A DNA stretch of 9,581 nt from Actinomycetota bacterium (lineage in GTDB: Bacteria > Actinomycetota > Acidimicrobiia > Acidimicrobiales > RAAP-2), in the NCBI GenBank assembly GCA_009701115.1, contig WLKR01000031.1, forward strand, positions 1 through 9,581. The letters run 5' to 3'. The notes beneath the pieces are model-generated. The model worked only from the letters and a program-made list of their open reading frames with translations, was not told where the DNA came from and did not search any database. The position numbers and the translations under genes are program-made. Below are positions 1 to 8,900 of the stretch, piece after piece; the first letter of the stretch is position 1, and each line of letters starts with the position of its first letter.

Positions 1-2840
1 ACCAACTGACCCTGACGGTGCCCGTCTTCAGCTGCACGATTTCGGACATTCCAGCCGGCGACTCCTACACCGTGGCCGTGGTCGCGACCAATGAAATCGG
101 CGACTCCGATGCCGGCGTCACGGTCTCACGCGTGAACGCGCAAGCACAATCGATCACCTTTCCCACCATTAGCAACGTGATCTTTGGTGCCACCCCGCCG
201 CGCTTGGCCCCCACGGCCTCGTCGGGCCTGCCGGTAACGATGAGCGCTAGCGGTGGGTGCACGATGGTTAATGGTCAGTTGTTGATGGCCCAGGCCGGAA
301 CGTGCACGCTGACCGCGACGCAGGTCGGCTCACTCTCGTTCGAAGCAGCCACTCCAGTTGTCCGCACATTCACCATCATCCCGGCTTCGGCTCTCATCAA
401 GGTGCGGCCCGTCACCGTTGTGGTCGATGGTGCTGGTCACCCCGTCGACGTTTCCGTCACGCCGGCCATACTCGCGACGACCATTTCGTACTGCCCCGTG
501 GCCACGCCAAATCGTTGTTCGACCATTGCTCCCTCGGCCGTTGGAACGTACATCACGACAATCAAGTCGGCATCAGCGAACTACAGCGTGGCGCCCGTGG
601 TCACCACGGTTGACGTGCTGCCGTCCACCACGAGTTTGCCGCCCGAAGCCGGCGGTCCAAAATTTGGTACTAACCGCAACGTGGTAATGACGCTCCAGCC
701 GCCGAGCGATCCCACCGCCGACTCAATGGTCCAGACCACCGGTAGTGGCTTCACCGCCGGCGCCTCGGTGGCTATTGCGGTGACTGGTCAAGAGTCACTC
801 GGCACATTTACGATTCCAACGGCGGGTAATGCCGGCACGTTAACGAGTGCGTTGGCCCCCTCGTCGGGAGCCACCACGGTGCAGTCGGCCACGCTCATGA
901 ACGCCGCGTCGCCGTCGGATCTCTCGGTGGGTAGTTCTGTTGCCTATCCCTTCGGGAATTTCCCCGGGGCTGGTGACTACATCGTGATCACGATGTCATC
1001 GTCGGGCTTTGTGCCGGGATCCACGGTCTCAACATTGCTCCACTCCACGCCCATCGTGATCACCACGTCCACCGCTGACGCCAATGGTGTGGTCACGATT
1101 CAGGCGCCAATTCCCGCGTCTTACGCCGGACAGTCCCACAAGATCGTGATCAACGGAACGTATCTCGCCTCGATGACCAAGGCCAGTGGCGACGGCACGG
1201 TGTCGGCGAGTACGGCCGTACCGGCCGACCTCCTGGCCCGTCTCGAACCAACGTCACAGTTAGTGGTGACCGCGGTTGATGGGACTGACCCCAGCATTTT
1301 CGCGAAGTCCTATATCGATATCGCCGCCGGCGCACCAGTAACCACCACCACCTTGGCCGGCAGTGCGAATGCAGTTCTCCAGGCGCCGCCACTCGTTCCA
1401 ACGGACCACCCAGCTGAGACGATGAAGCAGGTGACGAACCTGGTGGCCGTGGCCGCGACAGTCGCCGCCACGGCGTCAGTCGCGGCGAGCGTCGCCGGTT
1501 CCGTCGGTTCTATTCGCGTCCCGACCGGAGGTGCTCCGGCCGGTGGTATTCGACCAACTGGTGGTCCATCGGCCTCCGCCAGCCCTTCGAGCTCTTCTAG
1601 TTCCTCAAGCTCCTCAAGCTCCGCTGGTTCATCAGGTTCGTCGGAATCGTCCGGCCCCATGTCAACGCAGCAAATCGGTGCGGCCTTTGACGAGATCGAA
1701 CTCCACGATGAGAAGCTGGGTGACCGTTCGCGACTCTGGCGAACACCAGGCCGCCACATTGTCGACCGGGTGAGTGCACAGACGCCAATCAAAGTAGCCA
1801 CCGTCAGTCCGATGTTGGCATCGGCCATGTCAGACGGCTCGTATCTGCGCGCCATGTTTGGTTCACTCTCGGCGGTGCTCCCCGTCATCGGTGTGCTCTT
1901 TGGAATCTTCAACGTGATTGAGAGTCACGGTTACCCCGTCCCGGGCAACTACGTAACGTTCGCGATACTCATGGTGCTCGGTGCCCTCGACGGATGGAGT
2001 GGTCTCGCTGCCACCGCCACGATTTTGATCGGCGCGATCGCCACCGGTCACATCTTCTCGCTCAGCATGGCCGTCTCCTTCTCGCTGACCGCCGCACTGC
2101 TCTTTGGAACGGCCATCATCGTGAAGGGCGTACGACCGTTAATCCGCGACTCCTTTGCGAGTTTTCAAGATCGATGGAAGCGGGCCGGTGACATGGTGGT
2201 CGGTCCACTCTTCGGCGGCTTCCTAGCGACCCAGCTAATCGGTGCATCGGCCTCGGCCGCCGGTTTGGATCTGCCGATTACCAAGCACGCCCTCTTCATC
2301 GGTGTCGCGGTTGGCCTCGCGTTGTTTGCTCGTTACGCCATTTCGACGGTGGCCATTATTCACTTCCCCCGCCGTCTCTCTGCAGTGTCGCCGGCCCACG
2401 TGCCCAACCAAGTCACCTGGGCCTCTGTTTCGTCGCAGATTCTCCGTCAGGTCTTCACCGCACTTTTGCTGCACGCATTCTTGGGCTGGAGCTGGGTGCT
2501 CCTCGTTCTTATTGGACTTCAGATGGCTCAGGGTTTTGTGGCGCCGAAGATCTCTGGACAACTTCCTAAGGTCCTCTATCGCCTCGTGCCCCGCGGCGTG
2601 GCCAACATTTTGGTCATGGCCACTATCGGTACGGTGGGCGGTCGCCTGATGGGCCAGATCACGACCGATGGTTTCTGGCAGGTCGCCGGTCTCTTGCTCT
2701 TGCTCGGTGTGGTCGGACTCCTCTACGCCATGGTTTCGGCCCTCGAAGGTGAAGACTTCCCCGTCACGTGGACGACGAGAGTGGCCGGTGTGGTCGTAGT
2801 CCTAATCACGGCCTTGCAGTTGACGGGACGGTTGATCTAA
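1..2840 (+). CDS. 5'-truncated gene: FN3/Ig-like ectodomain fused to a polytopic membrane domain
   Basis: The reading frame is already open at position 3 and enters in mid-FN3, so the true start lies upstream; the GTG at 18 is not a credible start. Residues are numbered here from codon 18. Residues 1-38 finish an FN3 domain (CTISD, SYTVAVVATN, GDS). Residues 43-121 are an Ig-like module of the 'SITF..ASSGLPVT..C..AGTCTLTA' type. Residues 126-202 resemble an MBG-type module (AVGTYITTIKSASANYS). Residues 220-440 contain two 'SGF.(P/A)G(S/A).V' modules (242-255 and 329-345). An alanine/valine-rich hydrophobic segment (474-498) is followed by a Ser-rich linker (518-546), a charged basic stretch (556-585) and roughly ten hydrophobic helices (613-937). 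The extracellular modules imply an exported N-terminal part held by the C-terminal bundle. I do not recognise the membrane family, and no catalytic motif is evident. The stop overlaps the start of the next gene, suggesting one operon. Coding and frame are certain; function is unknown. Confidence 0.93.
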   Translation, partial: QLTLTVPVFSCTISDIPAGDSYTVAVVATNEIGDSDAGVTVSRVNAQAQSITFPTISNVIFGATPPRLAPTASSGLPVTMSASGGCTMVNGQLLMAQAGTCTLTATQVGSLSFEAATPVVRTFTIIPASALIKVRPVTVVVDGAGHPVDVSVTPAILATTISYCPVATPNRCSTIAPSAVGTYITTIKSASANYSVAPVVTTVDVLPSTTSLPPEAGGPKFGTNRNVVMTLQPPSDPTADSMVQTTGSGFTAGASVAIAVTGQESLGTFTIPTAGNAGTLTSALAPSSGATTVQSATLMNAASPSDLSVGSSVAYPFGNFPGAGDYIVITMSSSGFVPGSTVSTLLHSTPIVITTSTADANGVVTIQAPIPASYAGQSHKIVINGTYLASMTKASGDGTVSASTAVPADLLARLEPTSQLVVTAVDGTDPSIFAKSYIDIAAGAPVTTTTLAGSANAVLQAPPLVPTDHPAETMKQVTNLVAVAATVAATASVAASVAGSVGSIRVPTGGAPAGGIRPTGGPSASASPSSSSSSSSSSSSAGSSGSSESSGPMSTQQIGAAFDEIELHDEKLGDRSRLWRTPGRHIVDRVSAQTPIKVATVSPMLASAMSDGSYLRAMFGSLSAVLPVIGVLFGIFNVIESHGYPVPGNYVTFAILMVLGALDGWSGLAATATILIGAIATGHIFSLSMAVSFSLTAALLFGTAIIVKGVRPLIRDSFASFQDRWKRAGDMVVGPLFGGFLATQLIGASASAAGLDLPITKHALFIGVAVGLALFARYAISTVAIIHFPRRLSAVSPAHVPNQVTWASVSSQILRQVFTALLLHAFLGWSWVLLVLIGLQMAQGFVAPKISGQLPKVLYRLVPRGVANILVMATIGTVGGRLMGQITTDGFWQVAGLLLLLGVVGLLYAMVSALEGEDFPVTWTTRVAGVVVVLITALQLTGRLI
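3..131 (+). other. C-terminal fragment of an FN3 domain (upstream gene)
   Basis: The frame starting at position 3 gives strands matching the last part of the FN3 domains in the downstream gene: FSCTISDIPAG, then SYTVAVVATNEIGDS, compared with LTCTISDLTDG and TYAVTVVATNGMGDS in FN3 domain 4 of that gene. The visible Cys would be the second of the Cys pair typical of this FN3 subfamily; its partner lies before the window. This shows that the upstream protein has at least one, and probably several, FN3 domains N-terminal to what is seen here. Confidence 0.85.
144..1337 (+). other. Bacterial Ig-like, MBG-like and 'SGF.PGS' beta modules of the upstream protein
   Basis: Four beta-rich extracellular modules in series. 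The first (144-380) has the SSGLPVT...GCT...AGTCTLTA pattern common in bacterial surface-protein Ig-like repeats. The second (393-623) has the PSAVGTYITTIKSASANYS ending of MBG-type domains and a Cys pair (C159, C167 in local numbering). The third and fourth (around 741-900 and 1002-1200) begin with GSGFTAGASVAIAV and SSGFVPGSTV plus LHSTPIVI, a pattern frequent in actinobacterial surface proteins and followed here by IPASYAGQSHKIVINGT. These are structural stalk modules; nothing in them suggests catalysis. Assignments rest on motif recognition and the boundaries are approximate. Confidence 0.7.
1584..1655 (+). repeat. Poly-serine linker tract in the membrane protein
   Basis: Twelve consecutive Ser codons (1587-1622) are followed by a Ser/Gly mixture. 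The codons are mixed (tcg, agc, tct, agt, tcc, tca). Within the run the 9-base unit tcctcaagc occurs twice in tandem (1602-1610 and 1611-1619) and a third copy begins at 1620, so part of the tract may have grown by slippage. It sits between the Ala-rich hydrophobic segment and the charged region before the membrane bundle and is probably a flexible linker. Confidence 0.85.
1836..2828 (+). other. C-terminal polytopic membrane domain of unrecognised family
   Basis: About ten hydrophobic segments lie at local residues 613-633, 645-660, 661-677, 682-702, 724-748, 757-783, 808-838 (long, perhaps two), 861-878, 886-906 and 919-937. Loops rich in Arg/Lys (703-722 with KGVRPLIR and DRWKR; 784-786 with PRR; 844-859 with KISG, PKVLYR and PRG) fit a cytoplasmic location by the positive-inside rule. 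Gly- and Ala-rich helices such as GPLFGGFLATQLIGASASAAG resemble tightly packed transporter or channel helices. I see no Walker, DDE, rhomboid or sortase-type signature. It could be an anchor, a transporter-like module or an export partner; I cannot decide from sequence alone. Confidence 0.75.
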
Positions 2841-2842
2841 TG
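2825..2842 (+). promoter_or_regulatory. Translational-coupling junction (weak SD plus TAATG overlap)
   Basis: The upstream gene stops with TAA at 2838-2840, and the downstream ATG is 2840-2842, so one base is shared. A purine-rich GGGACGG (2825-2831), only a weak Shine-Dalgarno, lies eight bases before the ATG inside the upstream coding region. This arrangement usually means termination-reinitiation coupling and a common mRNA. It also decides the start of the downstream gene, because a signal peptide begins exactly at this ATG. Confidence 0.8.
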
Positions 2843-2920
2843 ACCAATCTCGTGCGGCGACTTGTCACGGTCTCGGTTCTCTCCGCACTCGTGCTCTCGG
2901 CGGCAGCCCCGGCCAACGCC
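2840..2920 (+). other. Sec-type signal peptide
   Basis: The N terminus has a short basic region (MTNLVRR), a hydrophobic core of about 17 residues (LVTVSVLSALVLSAAAP) and an ANA sequence at residues 25-27 that fits signal peptidase I cleavage before Ser28. There is no lipobox Cys, so a lipoprotein is unlikely, and the twin Arg is not in a TAT consensus. The mature protein begins SLKHGKR. Confidence 0.9.
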
Positions 2921-5900
2921 AGTTTGAAACACGGGAAGCGTTTCGTACCGGCGAGAGTGCATCACGCCAAGCTGCCGGTGCATCACGCCCTCGGTGCCTC
3001 GGTGGCCCCAGGTACCCCTACGAACTTTGTCGCCGCCGCTGGTGACCAGCAGGCCATGTTCTCGTGGTCGCCAGCGAGTGGTGCAACTCGTTACGTAGTG
3101 ATGCTGCAGCCCAACAACGCCAGTTGCGTCACACTGATTACCACCTGTGCCGTGCGAGGGCTCGTCAACGGAACGTCCTACTCGGCCACGGTCGTAGCGG
3201 TCAACAGCGCGGTCCGTTCCGCCGCGTCGGCTGCTCGAACGGTGACTCCCGTGGCATCACCGCCGAACGCCCCCCGTGCGGTGAGTGCCATTGCCTTTGG
3301 TCTCCACGCCCGCGTGACGTGGCTGCCCGTCACGGGTCTTTCAAGTCCCGTGACGAGTTACACCGCGACCTCTACGCCCGGCGCCCTGACGTGCACCTCA
3401 GCCACCCCGACGTGTGTCATTTCCGAGCTCGAAGCGGGAACCTCATATACCTTCACGGTGACGGCGACCAACGCGATCGGCACGTCACCCGACTCGTCTC
3501 CTTCGACCTCAATCACCATTCTCGATCGACCCGACTCTCCGACCAACATCACCCTCGCTCCCTCACCAGACTCCATCGGGGTGAGCTGGGACGCACCGGC
3601 CGCCACTGGCGGTAGTGCGATTGACAGCTACAAGGCCACGGCCTATCTCGCGAGCAGCGGCGCTCCCGTCGCGCACTGTCGCATTTCTGGGGCCACCGCC
3701 TGTGAAATTGTCGGCCTCTCAACCGCAACGTCGTACGTCGTGCGGGTCTTGGCGCACAACACCGTGGGTTACTCCATCGCTTCGAGTACGGCCGGTCCCG
3801 TTCTCACTGGCTACAACCCACCGGGTCAACCCCTCAGCGTCAACGTCCTCGGTGCTCCCGCAAGTTTGAGCATTAGCTGGCTCGCCCCGAGTAGTGATGG
3901 TGGCGGTGAAATCACTGGCTACACCGTCACGGCCGACGATGGCGATGGCGGCCTCTTCACCTGCACAACCACCAGCGAACTGACTTGCACGATTTCGGAC
4001 CTGACCGATGGGGTCACGTACGCAGTGACCGTCGTCGCAACCAACGGCATGGGTGATTCCGTTGTCTCGGAATCCATCTCGGGCACGCCGGGCTCGGTGC
4101 CCGATGCCCCCACGGATCTCGTCATCACGCCCGGCAATGGTGGAGCGACCGTGACGTGGACGGCCCCGATCTTTGTTGGTGGCTCCGGGGTAACGAACTA
4201 CACCGTTACGGCCGACGATGGCAATGGTGGCCTCTTCACGTGCTCCACGGCAACTACCTCTTGCGTCGTAATTGGTTTGACCAACGGCACCAACTACATC
4301 TTCACCGTGGTGGCCACCAACTTGACGGGCGACTCGAATGCATCAACCTCGGCGGCGGGTACTCCTAAGACCAACCCCGGTGCTCCAACCAATGTTTCCG
4401 CCACCGCCGGTGATGGCACCTTGAGCGTTGGCTTCACCGCACCGCTGTCGAACGGCGGCGCGTCGATTACTGGCTACACCGTGACGGCCGACGATGGCGA
4501 CGGGGGTCTCTTCACCTGCCAGACGTCGAAATTGACTTGCACGATTACCGATCTCACCAACGGTGTTATGTACATCATCACGGTGGTTGCAACCACTGTG
4601 GCTGGCGACTCCGGCAATTCAACGGCCCTGGCGGCGACGCCGTACACGACGCCATCGGCCCCCCTGTCGCCCTCCGCGACGGCGGGCGACGGAACGCTGG
4701 ACGTGAGTTGGAGCGTGCCGGCGACTAATGGTGGGGACTCGATTTTCCGCTACACCGCGACGGCCGACGATGGTGACGGGGGCCTCTTCACCTGCGTCAC
4801 GAACGCCACCAGTTGCATCATTACGGGACTCACCAACGACGTCACCTACACCGTCACCGTGGTGGCTACGAACAACGCCGGTGACTCCCAGAACTCTGCA
4901 TCAATCACGGCGGCGCCGACGCCACCGGTCTTCGCCCCCGACGCTCCGACCAACGTGACCGCGACCATCGGCAACGCCACGCTCGACGTCGAGTGGGACT
5001 GGCCCTTGAGTGACGGTGGTTCGGCCGTGACGAGTTTCCTCGTGACCGCGACAGATAGCAACTCCAACAGCTACACGTGTCTCGCCGGCCCGGGCCTCAC
5101 ACCGATGTGGAACGCCTGCACCCTTTCGGGCATTACGAATGGTGTTGAGTACACCATCACCGTGGTGGCCACCAATAAGTCGGGTGACTCCCTGGCCTCA
5201 ACGGCCATTACCGCCACGCCTTGCACGACACCCGATCCCCCGCAGCAAATCACGGCGACGTCCGGTGTTGGCTACGTCACGATTTCGTGGATTGCCCCAG
5301 TCGGTGATGGTGGTTCACCAATCTTGGCGTACACCGCCTACGCCTTCGACCCGGATGGCAACTCTGCTGGGATGTGCTCGGTTTCCAGCGAAGAGTTCTT
5401 CTGCACCATTACCGGTCTGACGAACTTCACTTCGTACAGCTTCACCGTCACTGCGGCCAACGTGGCCGGCGAGTCGGCGAGTGCAGTCCTGCCGTCGCTG
5501 CGTAATCCGCAGAGCATCATCGAGTGGGGTCCCGGCTGGCTGGCCTACGACAACTGGGACGGCTTCATCAGTTCGGACCCCTGGACGCAGAGCCAGTTCT
5601 CCAGTGCCAACAATGGAGTAACCCAAGGTTGGGACTGCTACGTGAAGTTCATGGTGGCCGGACCGAACGGCGGCGTGTACACCCAGAACGACTGTGGCGA
5701 CATGTACTTCATCGACAGCTTCGGCAACTACACCTACATCGGCTGGAACACCCAGGGAAGTGGCTACCAGTTTGCGATTGGTCCTGACGGTCAGCTGGTC
5801 TTCGCCACCGACAGCAACTCACTCCACGTCTACGACTACAACACGTCCCGGTGGTACGAGAAGTACATCATCGGTTCCGACTGCATTAACGGCGTGACGA

Positions 5901-8900
5901 TTGATCGCAACGGAACCATCTGGATCTCGGACATCTGTCGTGATGACATTGCCGAAGTCACGGCCAATATCTTTGACGGTCTCGACGGGAATTGGTACGG
6001 AACTGCATGGAAGTCGCTGGATATCTGCAACCCCTACTGGCTCTCCACCGACAGCACGGGCACGATTTATATCGGTAACTACTGGTGCGGCGACAGTTAC
6101 AGCACCTACAGCACGTCGAATGGTTTGACCTACGTATCGACGCCGGGCTACTACCCACTCTTCGTCGGTGGCGTGGCGGGTCAGGCCGCACCTATTGACT
6201 TTGATAACTGGCCGCACCGACTGTTCTCCAGTGGCGTCTCGGCCATGCCCCGGAGCAACGAGCCGGCGGTGCCTCAAAATGGTTCCGTCTACACCGTTGG
6301 TGGAACGTGGATTCGGGCCAACTGGAGTGAGCCGCGGTACCAGGGCTTGAGTGGCGGCGTTACGTCGTATCGACTCACGGCCACCGGACCAGAGGGTGAT
6401 GTCCATAGCTGTGTGACTAACCAGCACGGCATTACCAACCAGGACTACTGGATGTACGCGTGCGTCGTGGGTGGCCTGACCCCCGGCGAGACCTACAGCG
6501 TCACGGTCCTCGCTACCAATAGTGCGGGGGATGGACCGGCGGAAGATCTCGGAACGGCCACCACGTATGACCCCATCGTGACCGTGCCAGAACTCACGGG
6601 TACGGCGCAGAACTACCAGAGCACGACCGTGGCTGATCTCTCCGTGGACGGTTCGAACATCACCGTCAACAACCTGCCACCGAATTACATGGTGACGGTT
6701 TGGGCCACGAACGCGTCGCTCGCAGTTTCTCAGTGGCGCCAGACGAACCCCATCCTGCAGGCCACCTACTGGGGTGGCGGTAAGACTTCGGTCATGTCGT
6801 TTACGGGCGACACCTACGGAATTAATTTCGACCTGTCGCACCTGACCATTACGCCCAATGTAGCCAACCAACCAGTAACGATCTACGCCATCGCTACGCC
6901 GAACAACATCATCTACAACCCCGTGAACGGGCACTACTACGCCTCCACAATGTGGGCGAACCACAACAGCGACTTCGCCGGCAACCTCAGCTACGCCTCC
7001 CAGCAGAACTTCCTCGGCATGCAGGGGTACATGGCCACCCCGTTGACCGCATCCGAGCTCACCTTCTTGAATGGGTTCGTTTCGAACGACACGTATTACG
7101 GTGGTTCCGACGACCCGGCCTTCGTCCTCAATCCGACCACCGGACAGCCGTTGTATCAGTACCTGTACGCCAACAACGATTCCAGTACGGCCTCGACGAG
7201 TGACTACCAGAGCGATCCCAACGCCTCCTTCCAGCGTTGGTACTGGGTCTCGGGTCCCCACGCCGGTGAGCAGTTCGCCAATGGCGGACAGTTGCTCTAC
7301 GCCGGTGGCGGTAATGCCGGCACGGGGACGGGCGTCAATGGCTACCAGTCACTCTTCTGCTCCTATGAGCCAAATGATGCCTTTCTAACCGAGACGGTCA
7401 TGATGGTCTCAAGGGGATGCCAGAACGACATCACGCCCAACCTGTGGGGGTCCACGATGGTGGAGTTCGGCGGCATGCCGGGCGACGTGGTGACGGGTAC
7501 GGCCGAAGTCACTAGTTCGGCCACGTTCGCCACGTTTGAGCCCGTGCTGCACGCGCCAACCGCGGTCTCCGTTTCCGGCAACGAAATCTCCGGCTTCGTC
7601 CTCACGTGGACGGCCCCCGACAACGTCGCCACCGTGTACTTGAACCAGTATCAAATTGTGGTGTACCAGGTTGCCGCAAACGGCACTGAGACGCAGACCT
7701 GGTCGAACTGGGCGGCCCCGTACGCCACGGAGTTCACTATCGGCGGCATGACCTTCCCGAATTCCTACCGCATCGCAATTATTCCCTACAGCGATTACGG
7801 TGCCGGCCTCGTCGGTTCAACTACCTACACCCCACCGAATGTTCGTCCGGTCGCGACCTTAAATTCCATCAGCGTCACGGGTAACTCGGTCGCGATGAAT
7901 TACACCTTGAGTTCCGTGTACGGCGTGTGGTGGAACAACATGCTCTTCTACGACGCCAATCAAAACTTCTTGGGCTACTGCGGTAGCTATGGCACCGGAA
8001 CGTATGACTGCTCCCTGCGAAGTCTGCCGATCTTTGAAACCATCAGTTACGACTATCAAGTATTTGACCCCTACTCTGGATGGGACTCGGCACTGAGCGG
8101 CACCTTCGTAACGGGTGACGTGGACCGTCCCAACGACGCGACGGACGTGACCTTCACCCCCAGCTACTGGGGTGGCACTGTGAGCTGGACGCCGCCTGAG
8201 ACGAACAACGCCCGTTACTGGCGCGTCGAAGCCTGGACCACGGACGGCACCGGTGAGCCCTATCTCGCTACGGCGCAGGAAAATTGGGATCCCGACGCCA
8301 CCTCGATGACGATGTACGCCATGAACTCTGATCACCAGTACAAGTTCATCCTCTACGCCATTGACAGCTCGAGCGTCTACTCCAAGGGACTGAAGTTCAC
8401 CGGAACATCGAAGGACCCGTACCCCTTCATCACCAACGCGAATCTGACGGTGAGTGGTAATTCGGTTTCCGCGACCTGGACTGCGTCAGCCAACCAAGGC
8501 ACTCTGGGCTGGACCCAGATGACGATTTATACGGTCAATGGCACCTTCGTCGAACAGTGTTCCGACTGGACCGGCGAGGGATCGAATGGTTGCTGGAACG
8601 GCGGACTCAGTCTTTCAACGGACTACTACGCCCTCATTCAAGGTTACGGATGGTCGACGGGCGCCGGCGGTGGCGTCCGGATTGACTTCACTACTGCGGC
8701 CGCCTACGCCACGAGCAACTACCACGACGTTGCTCAAACCCCTGACTACATGTACGACCTGGCGTCGGCTACCGACGGAACCGTTTGGTACCGATCGACG
8801 ACTGGTGTACATCACGTGGTGAACGGTGTCGACAGCTCGATTGACGTCAGCTCGTACTTGCCCACCGACGTTTACGTCAACCGCATCACCGGCCTACCGA

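Noticed and set aside
18..20. GTG as the start of the first gene
   Set aside because: The frame is open to the window edge and the encoded FN3 domain is entered midway, with no signal peptide; the real start is upstream.
618..632. LPSTT as a sortase-type sorting motif
   Set aside because: It is internal, lacks the Gly of LPXTG and is not followed directly by a hydrophobic segment and basic tail.
1310..1912. Minus-strand frame with a Glu-Leu-Glu-Glu repeat resembling a coiled coil
   Set aside because: The repeat is the antisense of the poly-serine tract of the real plus-strand gene, which has clear domain content.
2768..2839. Upstream in-frame ATG as the start of the giant gene
   Set aside because: It would add 24 polar residues before a well-formed signal peptide and overlap the upstream gene by 73 bases; the ATG at 2840 gives a standard signal peptide and a TAATG junction.
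3818..4918. Regular repeats that could suggest CRISPR or a satellite
   Set aside because: The period of about 276 bases, conservation at protein rather than DNA level and a continuous frame identify them as tandem FN3 domains.
5819..7261. Long (480-codon) open frame on the minus strand
   Set aside because: It lies wholly opposite the giant gene's propeller and lectin region. The translation is an Arg/Val/Gly-rich low-complexity string without domains, as expected from the antisense of GC-rich coding DNA.
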